A DNA stretch of 46,193 nucleotides, from positions 1-46,193 of the forward strand of contig NIVA01000001.1 in NCBI GenBank assembly GCA_002254335.1, in the 5' to 3' direction. Shown here piece after piece: positions 1 to 7,931 of the stretch. This stretch comes from Bacteroidetes bacterium 4572_114 (lineage in GTDB: Bacteria > Bacteroidota > Bacteroidia > Bacteroidales > 4484-276). How positions within the stretch are numbered: the first letter of the stretch is position 1; each line of letters begins with the position of its first letter. Both the position numbers and the translations under genes were made by a program. Below the pieces are notes generated by a model. That model did no database searches. It was given only the letters and a program-made list of their open reading frames with translations, and was not told where the DNA came from.

Positions 1-369
1 TTGTGATAATCCTGCCGGGACATTAATGTTGACGTAATTGTCCCCGGCGTTAACGGGCGTGTCCAGAAATATCTGATCATGTCCATCATCCCAGTCTCCG
101 TTTCCATCAAAGTCGATCCAGGCATTAAGGTATCCTGGTGTAGAAGCAATAACCGTAATACTGGCCATACTTCCTGATATTAAACCCGAATCAAAGATGA
201 TACCGTCCTCATCGGCAAAATTGTCCAGGTCATCCCCGGTAGCGTCAGGCGATTGCCACGCATCGGCCTCGGCATCTATCAGGTACCCTAAAATTGTGAG
301 GCCATCAACAATATGCCTGGCACCATCATTTGCCGAAAGTGTTTGATATGCAGGATCAGGGGCATTTTT
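1..369 (-). pseudogene. GEVED-domain surface protein fragment, 5'-truncated and running off the left edge
   Basis: Reading the minus strand from 369 to 1 gives 123 open codons with a clear GEVED-type domain: an APDPAYQTLSANDGARH start, the acidic DDLDNFADEDG stretch, and LNAWIDFDGNGDWDD, the family hallmark. These domains occur in large secreted adhesin-like proteins of Bacteroidota. There is no start codon. A TGA (370-372) lies three codons before the conserved PDP, and the DNA before it is AT-rich and non-coding. Family members normally have DYGDAPD at this point, so the fragment begins inside the domain. I infer a 5' truncation, by rearrangement or repeat insertion. The rest of the gene lies outside the window, so its 3' state is unknown. 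Confidence 0.7.
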
Positions 370-423
370 TCATAATTTTATTTTATTTAATTTTAATATA
401 TTGTGTATTTGATTTTTAACTTA

Positions 424-462
424 AACTGTCTGACAGCTATTATTCCAAATGTTTGCTTTTTT
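424..462. repeat. Partial copy of the CTGTC-palindrome repeat
   Basis: Positions 424-438 are AACTGTCTGACAGCT, followed by TATT, CCAAATGTTT and CTTTTT. This matches the right half of the two complete elements at 2614-2730 and 38504-38620. The left half is absent. It sits just upstream of the broken GEVED fragment. Confidence 0.7.
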
Positions 463-468
463 AATCAT

Positions 469-598
469 GAGTTCGGTCTAAAAAGCCATATTTTGCCGCG
501 AATGCGCTAATAAACTCTTTTAATTAATCTTGTTATCACGTGTTTGAAAATAGTAAAATTTCGCTAATTTTTAAAAACTTCGTTTTTTGACCAGACTC
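469..598. repeat. Second repeat remnant bounded by GAGTyyGGTC-type inverted ends
   Basis: GAGTTCGGTCTAAAAA at 469-484 is repeated in inverted, imperfect form as TTTTTTGACCAGACTC at 583-598. The same end sequence precedes the complete element at 2599. The AT-rich interior has no coding potential that I can see. It reads as a related non-autonomous element or a chimera of element ends. Confidence 0.45.
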
Positions 599-639
599 AA
601 TCATTATTCTTTGTGACAAAATATTAGATCATGGACGAT

Positions 640-695
640 CATTGCATCATTGCATCATTGAAGCATTTTAGCATTCCATCATTGTCCCATCAATC
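640..695. repeat. Octamer tandem array CATTnnnn, seven units
   Basis: Seven units in exact 8-bp phase: CATTGCAT, CATTGCAT, CATTGAAG, CATTTTAG, CATTCCAT, CATTGTCC and CATCAATC. The last unit contains the stop codon (690-692) of the minus-strand FGE-like gene. A second array of the same kind ends on the stop codon of the gene at 9983. Confidence 0.75.
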
Positions 696-2291
696 ATCAA
701 ATATGGTACGTCCCCCGCACCCACCTACGGCCCCGTGACGTTCGATGTATGCGTGGGCTGCATCGGTGCGCGATGAAACACGGAGCGATGCTGTTTCATA
801 AAGATAACAACCACCACGGCCGCCACTGCCTATTGCATTGGTGCCCGGCCAATAATTTTGGTTTGAGTTTCCGGCGCTACTTAAATTTCCATCGCCATGC
901 TGACCGGTAAAATTTCGCCCTGTTTGGTTTCCTATCGAAATTACCCGTTTCCAAACGTTACCGCTCAGCCCCATTACACCATAATATGACGCACCTGCAT
1001 TAGGGCGGGAACTACTGCCTGTGGCAAAAATGCCGACGCGGGCAGGGCCTTCGGGTGTAATTGGCGAATCGATGTGCAGTGCATTTCCTGTATTTCCTGT
1101 TGATGGGTTGCTTATATATTCGTTTGCCATGCCGGGGTTGGCCAATATATAATTCACATTATCAAGTTGAGTATTTCCCCAGGCATATTCATCGGCAACC
1201 GGGGTTTGGTCCCCTCGGCAGGCCTTTTCAAACTCCAGTTCTGTAATTGGGCGTAATGCCGCCCAGTCTAAAAATGCCGATACATCGGCCCAGTTGATCC
1301 AGTTACAGGCAATATGTTGACCATCACCGTTCTCCCCACCAATGCCGTTGCTGTTATAATCGCAATAAAAAGTAACCGGGACGTTGGCCGAAATTGTTGC
1401 ATCGCAGCGTATCCCGTTCCTGTCAACCATAATCTGGCCCCCGGACATAACAAACCGGTTACTGACATTGGTGATTGGGGAAGACAGATCGGTTGTGGTA
1501 CGGGTGTTTTGCTGGTTTCTGCTAATGCTGTTCAGAAAATCGACATACGCCTGTTGGGTTATGCTGTGTTTCATTATGGCAAACGCCCTGTACCCTTTTG
1601 GAAAACCGGCATCAAGTGTTTTGGTGGTTGTGGAATTAAAATCATCTACCACCCACATCCCATCGGTATTGTTGTTTCCCATATTATTATATGATGTACC
1701 GCCCAACGTAATTGCCCCCTCACTGGTAATTGGAAAAGGTACCGATTCATTATTTGCCCGGTGGAGTTGTCCGCGCACATTATTGCTAGTCCCGTCGCCA
1801 ACGGAAAAACTACCCTCAGGGATAAAGACCATTTCAATACCAAAAACATTGAAATCAACCTCTTCGTTGTCAGGGAGGCCATCTTCACCATAATCCCAGC
1901 GAAGTTTAATATCGGTAAGTGAAACTGTCCCGCTACCTGTGTTATCAGTATCCCGGTATATAAAAATACCTTTATTTATACCATCTGTTTCACCAATGTA
2001 GAAATCGAACCCTGACGGGATGGAATTTCCATCCTGGCCAAGTGTTGCATGTCCCCACTGAACATCAACATCGGTTGTCTTTTTGTATTTGATAAAAATC
2101 CAGGCGGCATCAAAATTATAAGGGGCACTGGTGGTGCGCCACGAATTTTCCCAACTTAGGTCGAATTGGACCATCACGTAGTTTTCAGCAGCATTTGCTT
2201 CCACAAGGGCGCAATTGCTGATTTGGATGTTATTGCCAACAAGTATTGTTGCAACCAATAATGTAAATTGTAAAGTAATAATTTTTTTCAT
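690..2291 (-). CDS. Secreted formylglycine-generating-enzyme/sulfatase-modifying-factor domain protein
   Basis: 533 aa. It starts with a Sec signal peptide (MKKIITLQFTLLVATILVG, then a polar region). The first ~140 residues form a beta-rich module with no assignment, containing SLTDIKLRWDYGEDG. From about residue 148 comes an FGE-sulfatase fold beginning FGIEMVFIPEGSFSVGDG and ending near LSGNVWKRV, where the family usually has GNVWEW. Family members either oxidise a sulfatase cysteine to formylglycine or are non-catalytic C-type-lectin-like proteins. I do not see the typical copper-binding cysteine pair, so I favour a non-catalytic or binding role at the cell surface. It is monocistronic, and its stop codon lies inside an octamer repeat array. 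Confidence 0.8.
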   Translation of the reverse strand: MKKIITLQFTLLVATILVGNNIQISNCALVEANAAENYVMVQFDLSWENSWRTTSAPYNFDAAWIFIKYKKTTDVDVQWGHATLGQDGNSIPSGFDFYIGETDGINKGIFIYRDTDNTGSGTVSLTDIKLRWDYGEDGLPDNEEVDFNVFGIEMVFIPEGSFSVGDGTSNNVRGQLHRANNESVPFPITSEGAITLGGTSYNNMGNNNTDGMWVVDDFNSTTTKTLDAGFPKGYRAFAIMKHSITQQAYVDFLNSISRNQQNTRTTTDLSSPITNVSNRFVMSGGQIMVDRNGIRCDATISANVPVTFYCDYNSNGIGGENGDGQHIACNWINWADVSAFLDWAALRPITELEFEKACRGDQTPVADEYAWGNTQLDNVNYILANPGMANEYISNPSTGNTGNALHIDSPITPEGPARVGIFATGSSSRPNAGASYYGVMGLSGNVWKRVISIGNQTGRNFTGQHGDGNLSSAGNSNQNYWPGTNAIGSGGRGGCYLYETASLRVSSRTDAAHAYIERHGAVGGCGGRTIFDD

Positions 2292-2598
2292 ATTGTTTCT
2301 TTTTAATGATAAATAAGTTAAAACAAAGATTCATTAATAATGTTAACCATCTTTAATTTTTTAATTTGCCCTATCATGCCTTACAAGCAACTTATGTGCT
2401 TTAATTTGCCTTACCAGGGAAGAATTTTTATTTGGTTTGATTAATATTCTGTTTTACTACAAATTACAACCACATTAGTTTAGAAAAAAGATATTGGGAT
2501 TTCTTATCAAATCATAACTGGGTGAATCCACCCAGGAGTTTTCACCCATATGGGCGTAATCCCGCATCGACCAAAATAAATTATCTGATAAGCTATTT

Positions 2599-2730
2599 GA
2601 GTCCGGTCTAAAAAGCTGTCAGACAGTTATCCTCTATATTACACACAGAAGCTAAAGTATTATCTGTCTGACTTTTAATCAAAACTGCCTGACAGCTATT
2701 CACCCAAATATTTACTTTATAGACTAAACT
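2599..2730. mobile_element. MITE-like palindromic repeat, complete copy
   Basis: The element begins GAGTCCGGTCTAAAAA (2599-2614). Its core runs from AGCTGTCAGACAGTT (2614-2628) to the near-exact inverted AACTGCCTGACAGCT (2683-2697), then ATTTACTTTATAGACTAAACT up to 2730. Each arm is itself a palindrome (CTGTC-A-GACAG). Core plus right tail (2614-2730) is 117 bp, the same length as the copy at 38504-38620. It has no ORF. This is the main content of the 725-bp gap between the FGE-like gene and the XRE regulator. Confidence 0.75.
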
Positions 2731-2952
2731 CTTACTTAGAAAACCCTGTCAAGCCTCAATCATGCTTACTAGACCGGGCTTATCAATTAAGCATTTGGCC
2801 CGATGGAAAGTAAGGAGTTTTGAAATAAAATATAAGGCACGGAAAAATTACGGTTGTTTTTGCAGTTTACTGAAGACTTGTCCTAAAATACAGTGATTCC
2901 GCATAAACTTATTGCCATAATTTTTTAAAAAATATAATTTTTATTATTTATT

Positions 2953-2968
2953 GTTGTATGTTTACAAC
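2953..2968. promoter_or_regulatory. Candidate operator upstream of the XRE regulator
   Basis: Perfect inverted repeat GTTGTA-TGTT-TACAAC, 49 bp before the regulator's ATG. A Bacteroidota-like -7 candidate, TAtcTTTA, follows at 2978-2985. Position and symmetry suit autoregulation by the XRE protein. That role is inferred. Confidence 0.45.
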
Positions 2969-3016
2969 ATTATGTATTATCTTTACGTTACTAAATTCTA
3001 ATTAATAGAAATTATT

Positions 3017-3280
3017 ATGAAATCAAGAAAATTATACAACAGGATAGCGGTCCTTAGAAAAGAGAGAAATGTTTCGAGAAGAGACCTGGCCGAAATTATC
3101 GGCGTGAATTTTCAAACGGTCGGTTACCTTGAAAGGGAGGAGTACAATCCCAGCCTCGACCTGGCTTTTAAAATAAGTGAATATTTCGGGCTGCCCATTG
3201 AACTTATCTTTTCAGCCGAGCCTTTAAAACCATTGATTGAAGAAATTATAGAACTCAAAAATAAAATTGGAGGACAGTAA
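3017..3280 (+). CDS. XRE/Cro-type helix-turn-helix transcriptional regulator
   Basis: 87 aa, essentially a single HTH_3 domain. It has an N-terminal basic segment, then LRKERNVSRRDLAEIIGVNFQ as helices 1-2 and turn, a recognition helix around TVGYLEREEYNPSLDL, and the IELIFS ending typical of the small YozG-like subgroup. It is a DNA-binding, probably dimeric repressor. It is followed after one base by a membrane-protein gene, an arrangement seen for small XRE/membrane pairs. The GTTGTA/TACAAC palindrome upstream is a plausible self-operator. No effector-binding domain is present, so the signal is unknown. Confidence 0.88.
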   Translation: MKSRKLYNRIAVLRKERNVSRRDLAEIIGVNFQTVGYLEREEYNPSLDLAFKISEYFGLPIELIFSAEPLKPLIEEIIELKNKIGGQ

Positions 3281-3281
3281 A

Positions 3282-3710
3282 ATGAAACAAACAAATTCGA
3301 TGACGAGACAAAACAGGAAACTCTGGATAATTGTAAATTATCTGAGCATCATTTTAGTTTTAGGCTTTTTTTACATTGGTAAATACTACGATTTGCCTAC
3401 ATTGGCCTTAATTGGTGGAGCGGTCTCTTTAATACTGCTGATTTTTTCATTCGTTAAAGTTTTCATCAAAACACAACTTTGGAAACTGGCCCACACTTCT
3501 GATAAAAACCTTGACGAACGGCAATTGCAGGTTATTTTGAGTTCGCTGAGGTATTCTTACAGTGCTTTCACCATAATCACTTTGGCAATTATTTATGGTT
3601 TTGCCGTTGCAGGACAAGGGCCAATAGATGTTGTAGTTGCGGCATGCCTGCTATATTTTGCACATACACTGCCGGCGGCAATTGTGGGATGGAAAGAAAA
3701 AATTATTTAA
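3282..3710 (+). CDS. Four-helix integral membrane protein, XRE partner
   Basis: 142 aa from the ATG at 3282. I preferred this over an in-frame TTG at 3267 because GGAGG at 3269-3273 is a good ribosome-binding site eight bases before the ATG, and the TTG would overlap the regulator. There are four hydrophobic stretches, around LWIIVNYLSIILVLGFFYIG, LALIGGAVSLILLIFSF, SAFTIITLAIIYGFAVA and DVVVAACLLYFAH, with a charged cytoplasmic-type loop (KLAHTSDKNLDERQLQ) between helices 2 and 3. No enzymatic motif is visible. It is probably cotranscribed with the regulator. The function is unknown. Confidence 0.8.
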   Translation: MKQTNSMTRQNRKLWIIVNYLSIILVLGFFYIGKYYDLPTLALIGGAVSLILLIFSFVKVFIKTQLWKLAHTSDKNLDERQLQVILSSLRYSYSAFTIITLAIIYGFAVAGQGPIDVVVAACLLYFAHTLPAAIVGWKEKII

Positions 3711-3720
3711 TACCAGCATT

Positions 3721-4980
3721 ATGAAACTCAAAATCATTTTATTTATATTGTTTTCTGTATTGCTTACAAGTAATCAGATATTTCCATGTACCATATTTTA
3801 CGTAACTGATGGAAATAAAGTTCTTGCAGGGAGCAATGAGGATTGGAAAGACCCCTATTCAAAAATGTGGTTTTACCCACCTGAGGATGATAAACATGGC
3901 TGGATTAAATTCGGTTGGGGGAGTGGGTTTCCACAGGGTGGCATGAACGATCAGGGTCTGTTTTGGGATGCCACTGCCGGCCCATATCTGGCAATGCCAT
4001 TTTCTGAAACCCAAAAAGAAAAATATCCTGGCCCGCTTATGCAAAAAGTCATCCGGGAATGTGCAAATATTGAAGAAGCTTTAGAAGTCTTTGCCGGATA
4101 TTATTGTGAAGATCAATACAATGCCCAGTATCTTGTTGGTGATTCTACGGGCAACTCAATAATTGTTGAAGGTGATAACATAATTTCCATTGAGGGCAAT
4201 TACCAGGTACTTACCAATTTTTACCAATCCCACCCTGAATTGGGAGGATATCCCTGCCGTCGTTACGAAACTGCCCTCGAAATGTTGGGCTACAATTCTG
4301 ATTTAACAACATATTTCGTGGGGTCAATATTGGCCGCAACACATCAGGAAGGAAAATATCCCACCCAATATTCAAATATTTACGATCTGAAGGGTGGTTT
4401 AATATACCTGTTTCATTATCGTAATTATGAGGAATTTATAGCCATTGACCTGACAGAAGAATTAAAAAAAGGGCACAGGTCTTTCGACATACCGGGATTA
4501 TTCTCTAAGGTAAAAATGGTTTCTCCGGTAAATGGTGATGAGGTTGAACCGGCAATAGTTACATTCAGCTGGAAGGGGATTCCTGAAAACAGTTATGAAT
4601 TGATCTACTCAACTGATCCTGATTTTTCGGATTATCATTTAATATTGCCCAAAAATATACCCCTCGTTACAATCAACCATTCAGGTTTATTCTATATGCT
4701 ACCAGGTTTACTATTTCTGATTTTTGGCTGGATCAAAAGGAAAGATATTGTCTTTTTCTCCATAATCATCTTATTTGCAATTCTTTTCAGTAATCAGTGC
4801 AAAAAAGAAGAAGATACTTCCCCGGAAGGACAAGTCGCAACAATCACAAAAACTGTAAACAATCTTCTTCCAGGCACAACTTATTATTGGAAAGTTATTT
4901 CCCACCCAAATAATCAGGACAATTTTTATAGCGAAACACTTACCCGGTCTTTTAAAACTACTGACATTTTGGGCGGCTGA
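3721..4980 (+). CDS. Secreted linear-amide C-N hydrolase (Ntn, C45/choloylglycine-hydrolase-like) with embedded membrane segments
   Basis: 419 aa. The start is placed at 3721 because it gives a clean signal peptide (MKLKIILFILFSVLLTSNQIF-P) ending at Cys23. Cys23 would become the N-terminal nucleophile after cleavage (PCTIFYV). VLAGSNEDW, GGMNDQGLFWD and a central NYQVLTNFYQS strand fit this amidase family. After residue ~260 there is a fibronectin-III-like segment (VTFSWKGIPENSYEL ... TYYWKVISH). It is interrupted by two hydrophobic helices (FYMLPGLLFLIFGWI and IVFFSIIILFAILFS) followed by NQCKKEED, which looks like a lipoprotein cleavage site. The last codons (ILGG, stop) fall in a dispersed repeat. 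The substrate is unknown. Confidence 0.75.
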   Translation: MKLKIILFILFSVLLTSNQIFPCTIFYVTDGNKVLAGSNEDWKDPYSKMWFYPPEDDKHGWIKFGWGSGFPQGGMNDQGLFWDATAGPYLAMPFSETQKEKYPGPLMQKVIRECANIEEALEVFAGYYCEDQYNAQYLVGDSTGNSIIVEGDNIISIEGNYQVLTNFYQSHPELGGYPCRRYETALEMLGYNSDLTTYFVGSILAATHQEGKYPTQYSNIYDLKGGLIYLFHYRNYEEFIAIDLTEELKKGHRSFDIPGLFSKVKMVSPVNGDEVEPAIVTFSWKGIPENSYELIYSTDPDFSDYHLILPKNIPLVTINHSGLFYMLPGLLFLIFGWIKRKDIVFFSIIILFAILFSNQCKKEEDTSPEGQVATITKTVNNLLPGTTYYWKVISHPNNQDNFYSETLTRSFKTTDILGG

Positions 4981-5035
4981 ACGGAGCCTGCCCGACTACG
5001 TCATTCAGGTGGGCTTTCCGTTTATAGTTGTCTCA
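4967..5035. repeat. Partial copy of the GGCGGCTG dispersed repeat
   Basis: TTTTGGGCGGCTGAAC at 4967-4982 and GGGCTTTCCGTTTATAGTTG at 5011-5030 match the larger structured element at 11589-11700. Here a ~28-bp unrelated insert separates the two blocks, and the second half is missing. The first block provides the last codons and TGA stop of the upstream hydrolase gene. Confidence 0.6.
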
Positions 5036-5395
5036 GGATCAATATTTCAAACTGCTGTGTCATTTTATGAATGCCGTGAGAGCAATTGCTGTTTCCTGCG
5101 TGGGCAATACTTGCTAAAATAAACATATTCGCCCCTACATTTTTCCCTGTACAAATCCTTTCGTTTATATAATAAGATCAATAAAAGCTTTACATTTACA
5201 TGAAGTTTATCTTGTAGCTCCCTAACTAAATAGCCAGATTCGGAACAGTTTACAAAATGGTGGCAAATATTGATCAGAGTACCGTATTTTGAAAAACAAA
5301 CAGAATTATAACACCATAGCCCTTCTTCTTACTTTTGCGTATCTGGTGTTTGCATAAAATAAATGTTGGGTAGCTCTTATTGGATGATAGCATAA
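5036..5395. other. Gene-free interval
   Basis: About 360 bp with no open frame of interest on either strand. A sequence identical to a Bacteroidota -7 element (TACTTTTGC) occurs on the plus strand at 5330-5338, but no gene follows and no -33 box is visible. It may be debris of a lost gene. Confidence 0.4.
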
Positions 5396-5856
5396 TTAAC
5401 AGTTGATGCAAATATGCTTGTTATCCCGAATTAATACTTGAGTAGGCCCTAAGAGGGTTTCAGGGCGATGAAAGGTGAGTACTTCACGGGAGCGGGGCTC
5501 AGGGTCCTTGAAACCGGTAAATCTGGTTATTGCCCCTGTACTCTCAAAAACGAACCTCAACGTTTCATTCTCGAGGTATTTCAGCTTGCTTGTGGCGTAA
5601 TCGCCGGATTGTACCTCAACGGTGTAAGATGATGCCCTTCCTCTTCCCGTTTGGCCTCGATAACACCAACCGGTTGCCTGTTTAGGAAAAGAACATAATC
5701 TGCAAATCATGCATCAGTATGGTATTCCCTTACCGCAATCCCCGGGTTAAGAGAAAAGTCCAGGGTTTTCATATCCTGGATTTCCCACCTGGAAGCGATC
5801 AACTTCCGGTCTGTTTTTTCCCGGGCATTTTGTTCTGGAGTGAGTTTAGGAGTCAT
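5396..5856 (-). pseudogene. Relic of a type I restriction enzyme R subunit (HsdR N-terminus)
   Basis: From the ATG at 5854-5856 the minus strand reads MTPKLTPEQNAREK ... NPGIAVREYHTDA and then a TGA (where a glycine codon would need only one base change). It continues in frame as FADYVLFLNRQPVGVIEAKR. A one-base frameshift near 5627 follows, and the next frame continues VEVQSGDYATSKLKYL ... FVFESTGAITRF ... DPEPRSREVLTFHRPETL. These are the landmarks of the HsdR nuclease domain (D...EAK) and the start of its motor. Homology stops near 5450. The rest of the ~1000-residue protein and the M and S subunits are absent. It is clearly dead: a nonsense codon, a frameshift and a truncation. Confidence 0.85.
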
Positions 5857-6088
5857 GATTTATTTTATGCGTTAAAGGTAAAAATATTTTTTAATGACTG
5901 CGGAACTTTAATAGTGAAAATAAAACCCGCCCCATTCTTCCTGTAAAACACTATCACTGCCGTTCTATATTTCCATTACCTTAAACCATTTCTAAATTAT
6001 ATTATTTCCAATGCCAGTTCATAGAAAAATATCAATTTTGCAGGTGATATAAAAAATTCAATCAAAAACCTAACAACAACATAACGTT

Positions 6089-7864
6089 ATGAGTGGAAAA
6101 ACCTTTGTAGAGAAAATTTTTGGCGCCGAGACCGGCAGCATTGTCTTTGCCAAACCCGACATCATCCTTACCCACGACAATACCGCCAGTATTGCCAATA
6201 CGTTTAAAAAAATGAATGGCGAAAAAGTGGCCGACCCGGATCAGCTGTTGATCGTTTTAGACCATAACGCCCCTCCCACTACTTCTAAGCTGGCCAACCA
6301 ATACCAGCAGGTTAGGGATATAGTGAAGGAGCAAAGCATTGGGAAATTCTATGATATTGGACGGGGCATTTGCCACCAAATCATGTCGTACCACGCCAAA
6401 CCGGGCATGATTATCGTTGGCAGCGACAGCCATACTTGTACTGCCGGGGCATTTAATGCTTTTGCTGCCGGTATCGACAGGACAGAATCAGCAGGGTTGT
6501 GGAAACAAGGCGAGACCTGGTTCAGGGTACCGGAAACCATCAAGATCACACTTCACGGCAAATTTCAGGAAGGTGTGTATGCAAAAGACCTTTCACTTTG
6601 GATTATCGGCATGATAGGTTCGAGCGGGGCAGATTATATGTCTATCGAATATCATGGTGATGGCGTGAAAAACCTCTCCATATCCCAGCGGATGACCATA
6701 GCCAACCTGGCCTCCGAGATGGGGGCAAAAAATGCCGTGTTCCCGGCAGATGAAGTTTTAGGGGAGTTTTTTGGTGAGGAATTTTTGGGCGTATGGGCCG
6801 ACCCTGACGCCAGATATGCCAAAGAAATTGAAATAAACTTAGATGAGCTTTTCCCGTTGGTTGCAGCACCACATCATGTTGATAATGTAAAAGCTCTTTC
6901 CGAAGTCCAGGGGACAAAAATTCAGCAGGCCATGGTGGGCACTTGTACAAACGGACGGTTAGAAGATTTGATTGAAGTGGCCAAAGTACTGAAAGGAAAA
7001 CAACTTCCGGCAGATGTACAAATGCTTGTCATCCCTGCGTCAAAAGAAATATACATGCAAGCGATGAAAGATGGCCTCATCGAAATTTTTATGGAAGCAG
7101 GGGCACAGGTATTGGCAACTTCGTGTGGCCCATGCCTCGGCACAGGACAGGGCATCCCCGCCGACGGGTACAACATTATCTCAACCGCAAACCGCAATTT
7201 CAAAGGGCGTATGGGAAATAAAGAGGCCAACATTTACCTGGCATCACCTGCTGCGGTTGCCGTGTCGGCACTAAAGGGTGAAATAACCGACCCACGTGGG
7301 ATCAATGCAAATGATAAATATCCATATACCATTGAACAAAGCTCGACTGTTGAAGTTAGCCAGGATGACAACCGTTACCATGAAGGCATTTGGGATTATA
7401 CCGATATAAATAACCTGAACACCGACCAGATGTTTGCCGGAAACCTGACCTACACCGTTTTGTCATCAGAGCCGGAAAAGATAATGCCCCATCTTTTCAA
7501 AGGTTTCGACGATAGTTTCCCTGACAAAGTTTCACAAGACGACATCATAATAGCAGGGGCCAACTTTGGTTGTGGTTCATCCAGGGAGCATCCGGCCGTG
7601 GGGCTTGCTTTTGCCGGTGTCAAGGCTGTGATATGCAAATCGGTGAACAGGATTTTTTATCGCTCATCGGTAAACCAGGGCCTGCCCATAATTATTTTAC
7701 CGGAAGCTGTGGATGCTTACGCTGACGGCGATCGTGTTGAAATTAATTTTGAAACAGGCGAAGTTACAATTGCAGATAAAACCTTCAAATTTGCACCTCT
7801 GCCAGATAAGCTGATGAAAATCTTTAATGCCAAGGGTTTGGTGAATTATATCAGGGAGATGTAG
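6089..7864 (+). CDS. Aconitase-superfamily hydro-lyase, fused large and small (swivel) domains
   Basis: 591 aa. The N-terminal ~400 residues are the LeuC/homoaconitase-type domain: HNAPPTTSKLANQY, the signature IIVGSDSHTCTAGAFNAF, and 4Fe-4S ligands in VGTCTNGRLEDL (about residue 287) and TSCGPCLGTGQG (about 347 and 350). The C-terminal ~160 residues are the swivel domain, with IIAGANFGCGSSREH. Fusion into one chain is seen for several aconitase relatives. 3-Isopropylmalate dehydratase, homoaconitase, 2,3-dimethylmalate dehydratase or an aconitase are all possible. No leu, citrate or lysine genes lie nearby, so the substrate is undecided. All iron-sulfur cysteines are present and the frame is intact, unlike its neighbours. 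Confidence 0.88.
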   Translation: MSGKTFVEKIFGAETGSIVFAKPDIILTHDNTASIANTFKKMNGEKVADPDQLLIVLDHNAPPTTSKLANQYQQVRDIVKEQSIGKFYDIGRGICHQIMSYHAKPGMIIVGSDSHTCTAGAFNAFAAGIDRTESAGLWKQGETWFRVPETIKITLHGKFQEGVYAKDLSLWIIGMIGSSGADYMSIEYHGDGVKNLSISQRMTIANLASEMGAKNAVFPADEVLGEFFGEEFLGVWADPDARYAKEIEINLDELFPLVAAPHHVDNVKALSEVQGTKIQQAMVGTCTNGRLEDLIEVAKVLKGKQLPADVQMLVIPASKEIYMQAMKDGLIEIFMEAGAQVLATSCGPCLGTGQGIPADGYNIISTANRNFKGRMGNKEANIYLASPAAVAVSALKGEITDPRGINANDKYPYTIEQSSTVEVSQDDNRYHEGIWDYTDINNLNTDQMFAGNLTYTVLSSEPEKIMPHLFKGFDDSFPDKVSQDDIIIAGANFGCGSSREHPAVGLAFAGVKAVICKSVNRIFYRSSVNQGLPIIILPEAVDAYADGDRVEINFETGEVTIADKTFKFAPLPDKLMKIFNAKGLVNYIREM

Positions 7865-7908
7865 GTAGCTATTGAAATCAATGTGTGGGCCTCAAAAATA
7901 AAAAATCG

Positions 7909-7917
7909 TACTTTTGC
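7909..7917 (+). promoter_or_regulatory. Bacteroidota -7 promoter element for mntA/hepT
   Basis: TACTTTTGC fits the TAnnTTTG -7 consensus, 15 bp before the ATG at 7932. No good -33 TTTG is visible. Its position excludes the in-frame TTG at 7914 as the start codon. Confidence 0.6.
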
Positions 7918-7931
7918 ATAAAATTTATAAC

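Noticed and set aside
2521..2570. CCACCC/GGGTG palindromic stretch between the FGE gene and the XRE gene, considered as a copy of the RAYT repeat
   Set aside because: It lacks the ATTCAACCCACTTCGGGG ends and the conserved hairpins. Similarity is limited to general composition.
3637..3720. A longer start for the C45-type hydrolase
   Set aside because: It overlaps the end of the membrane-protein gene and would bury the signal peptide. The ATG at 3721 gives a clean signal sequence and Cys23 nucleophile.
5330..5338. A perfect -7-like TACTTTTGC on the plus strand
   Set aside because: No -33 box and no gene downstream for 750 bp. The same nine bases occur at real promoters here, but alone they are weak evidence.
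7914..7931. TTG at 7914 as start of mntA
   Set aside because: It overlaps the -7 element. The ATG at 7932 matches the family's N-terminus.
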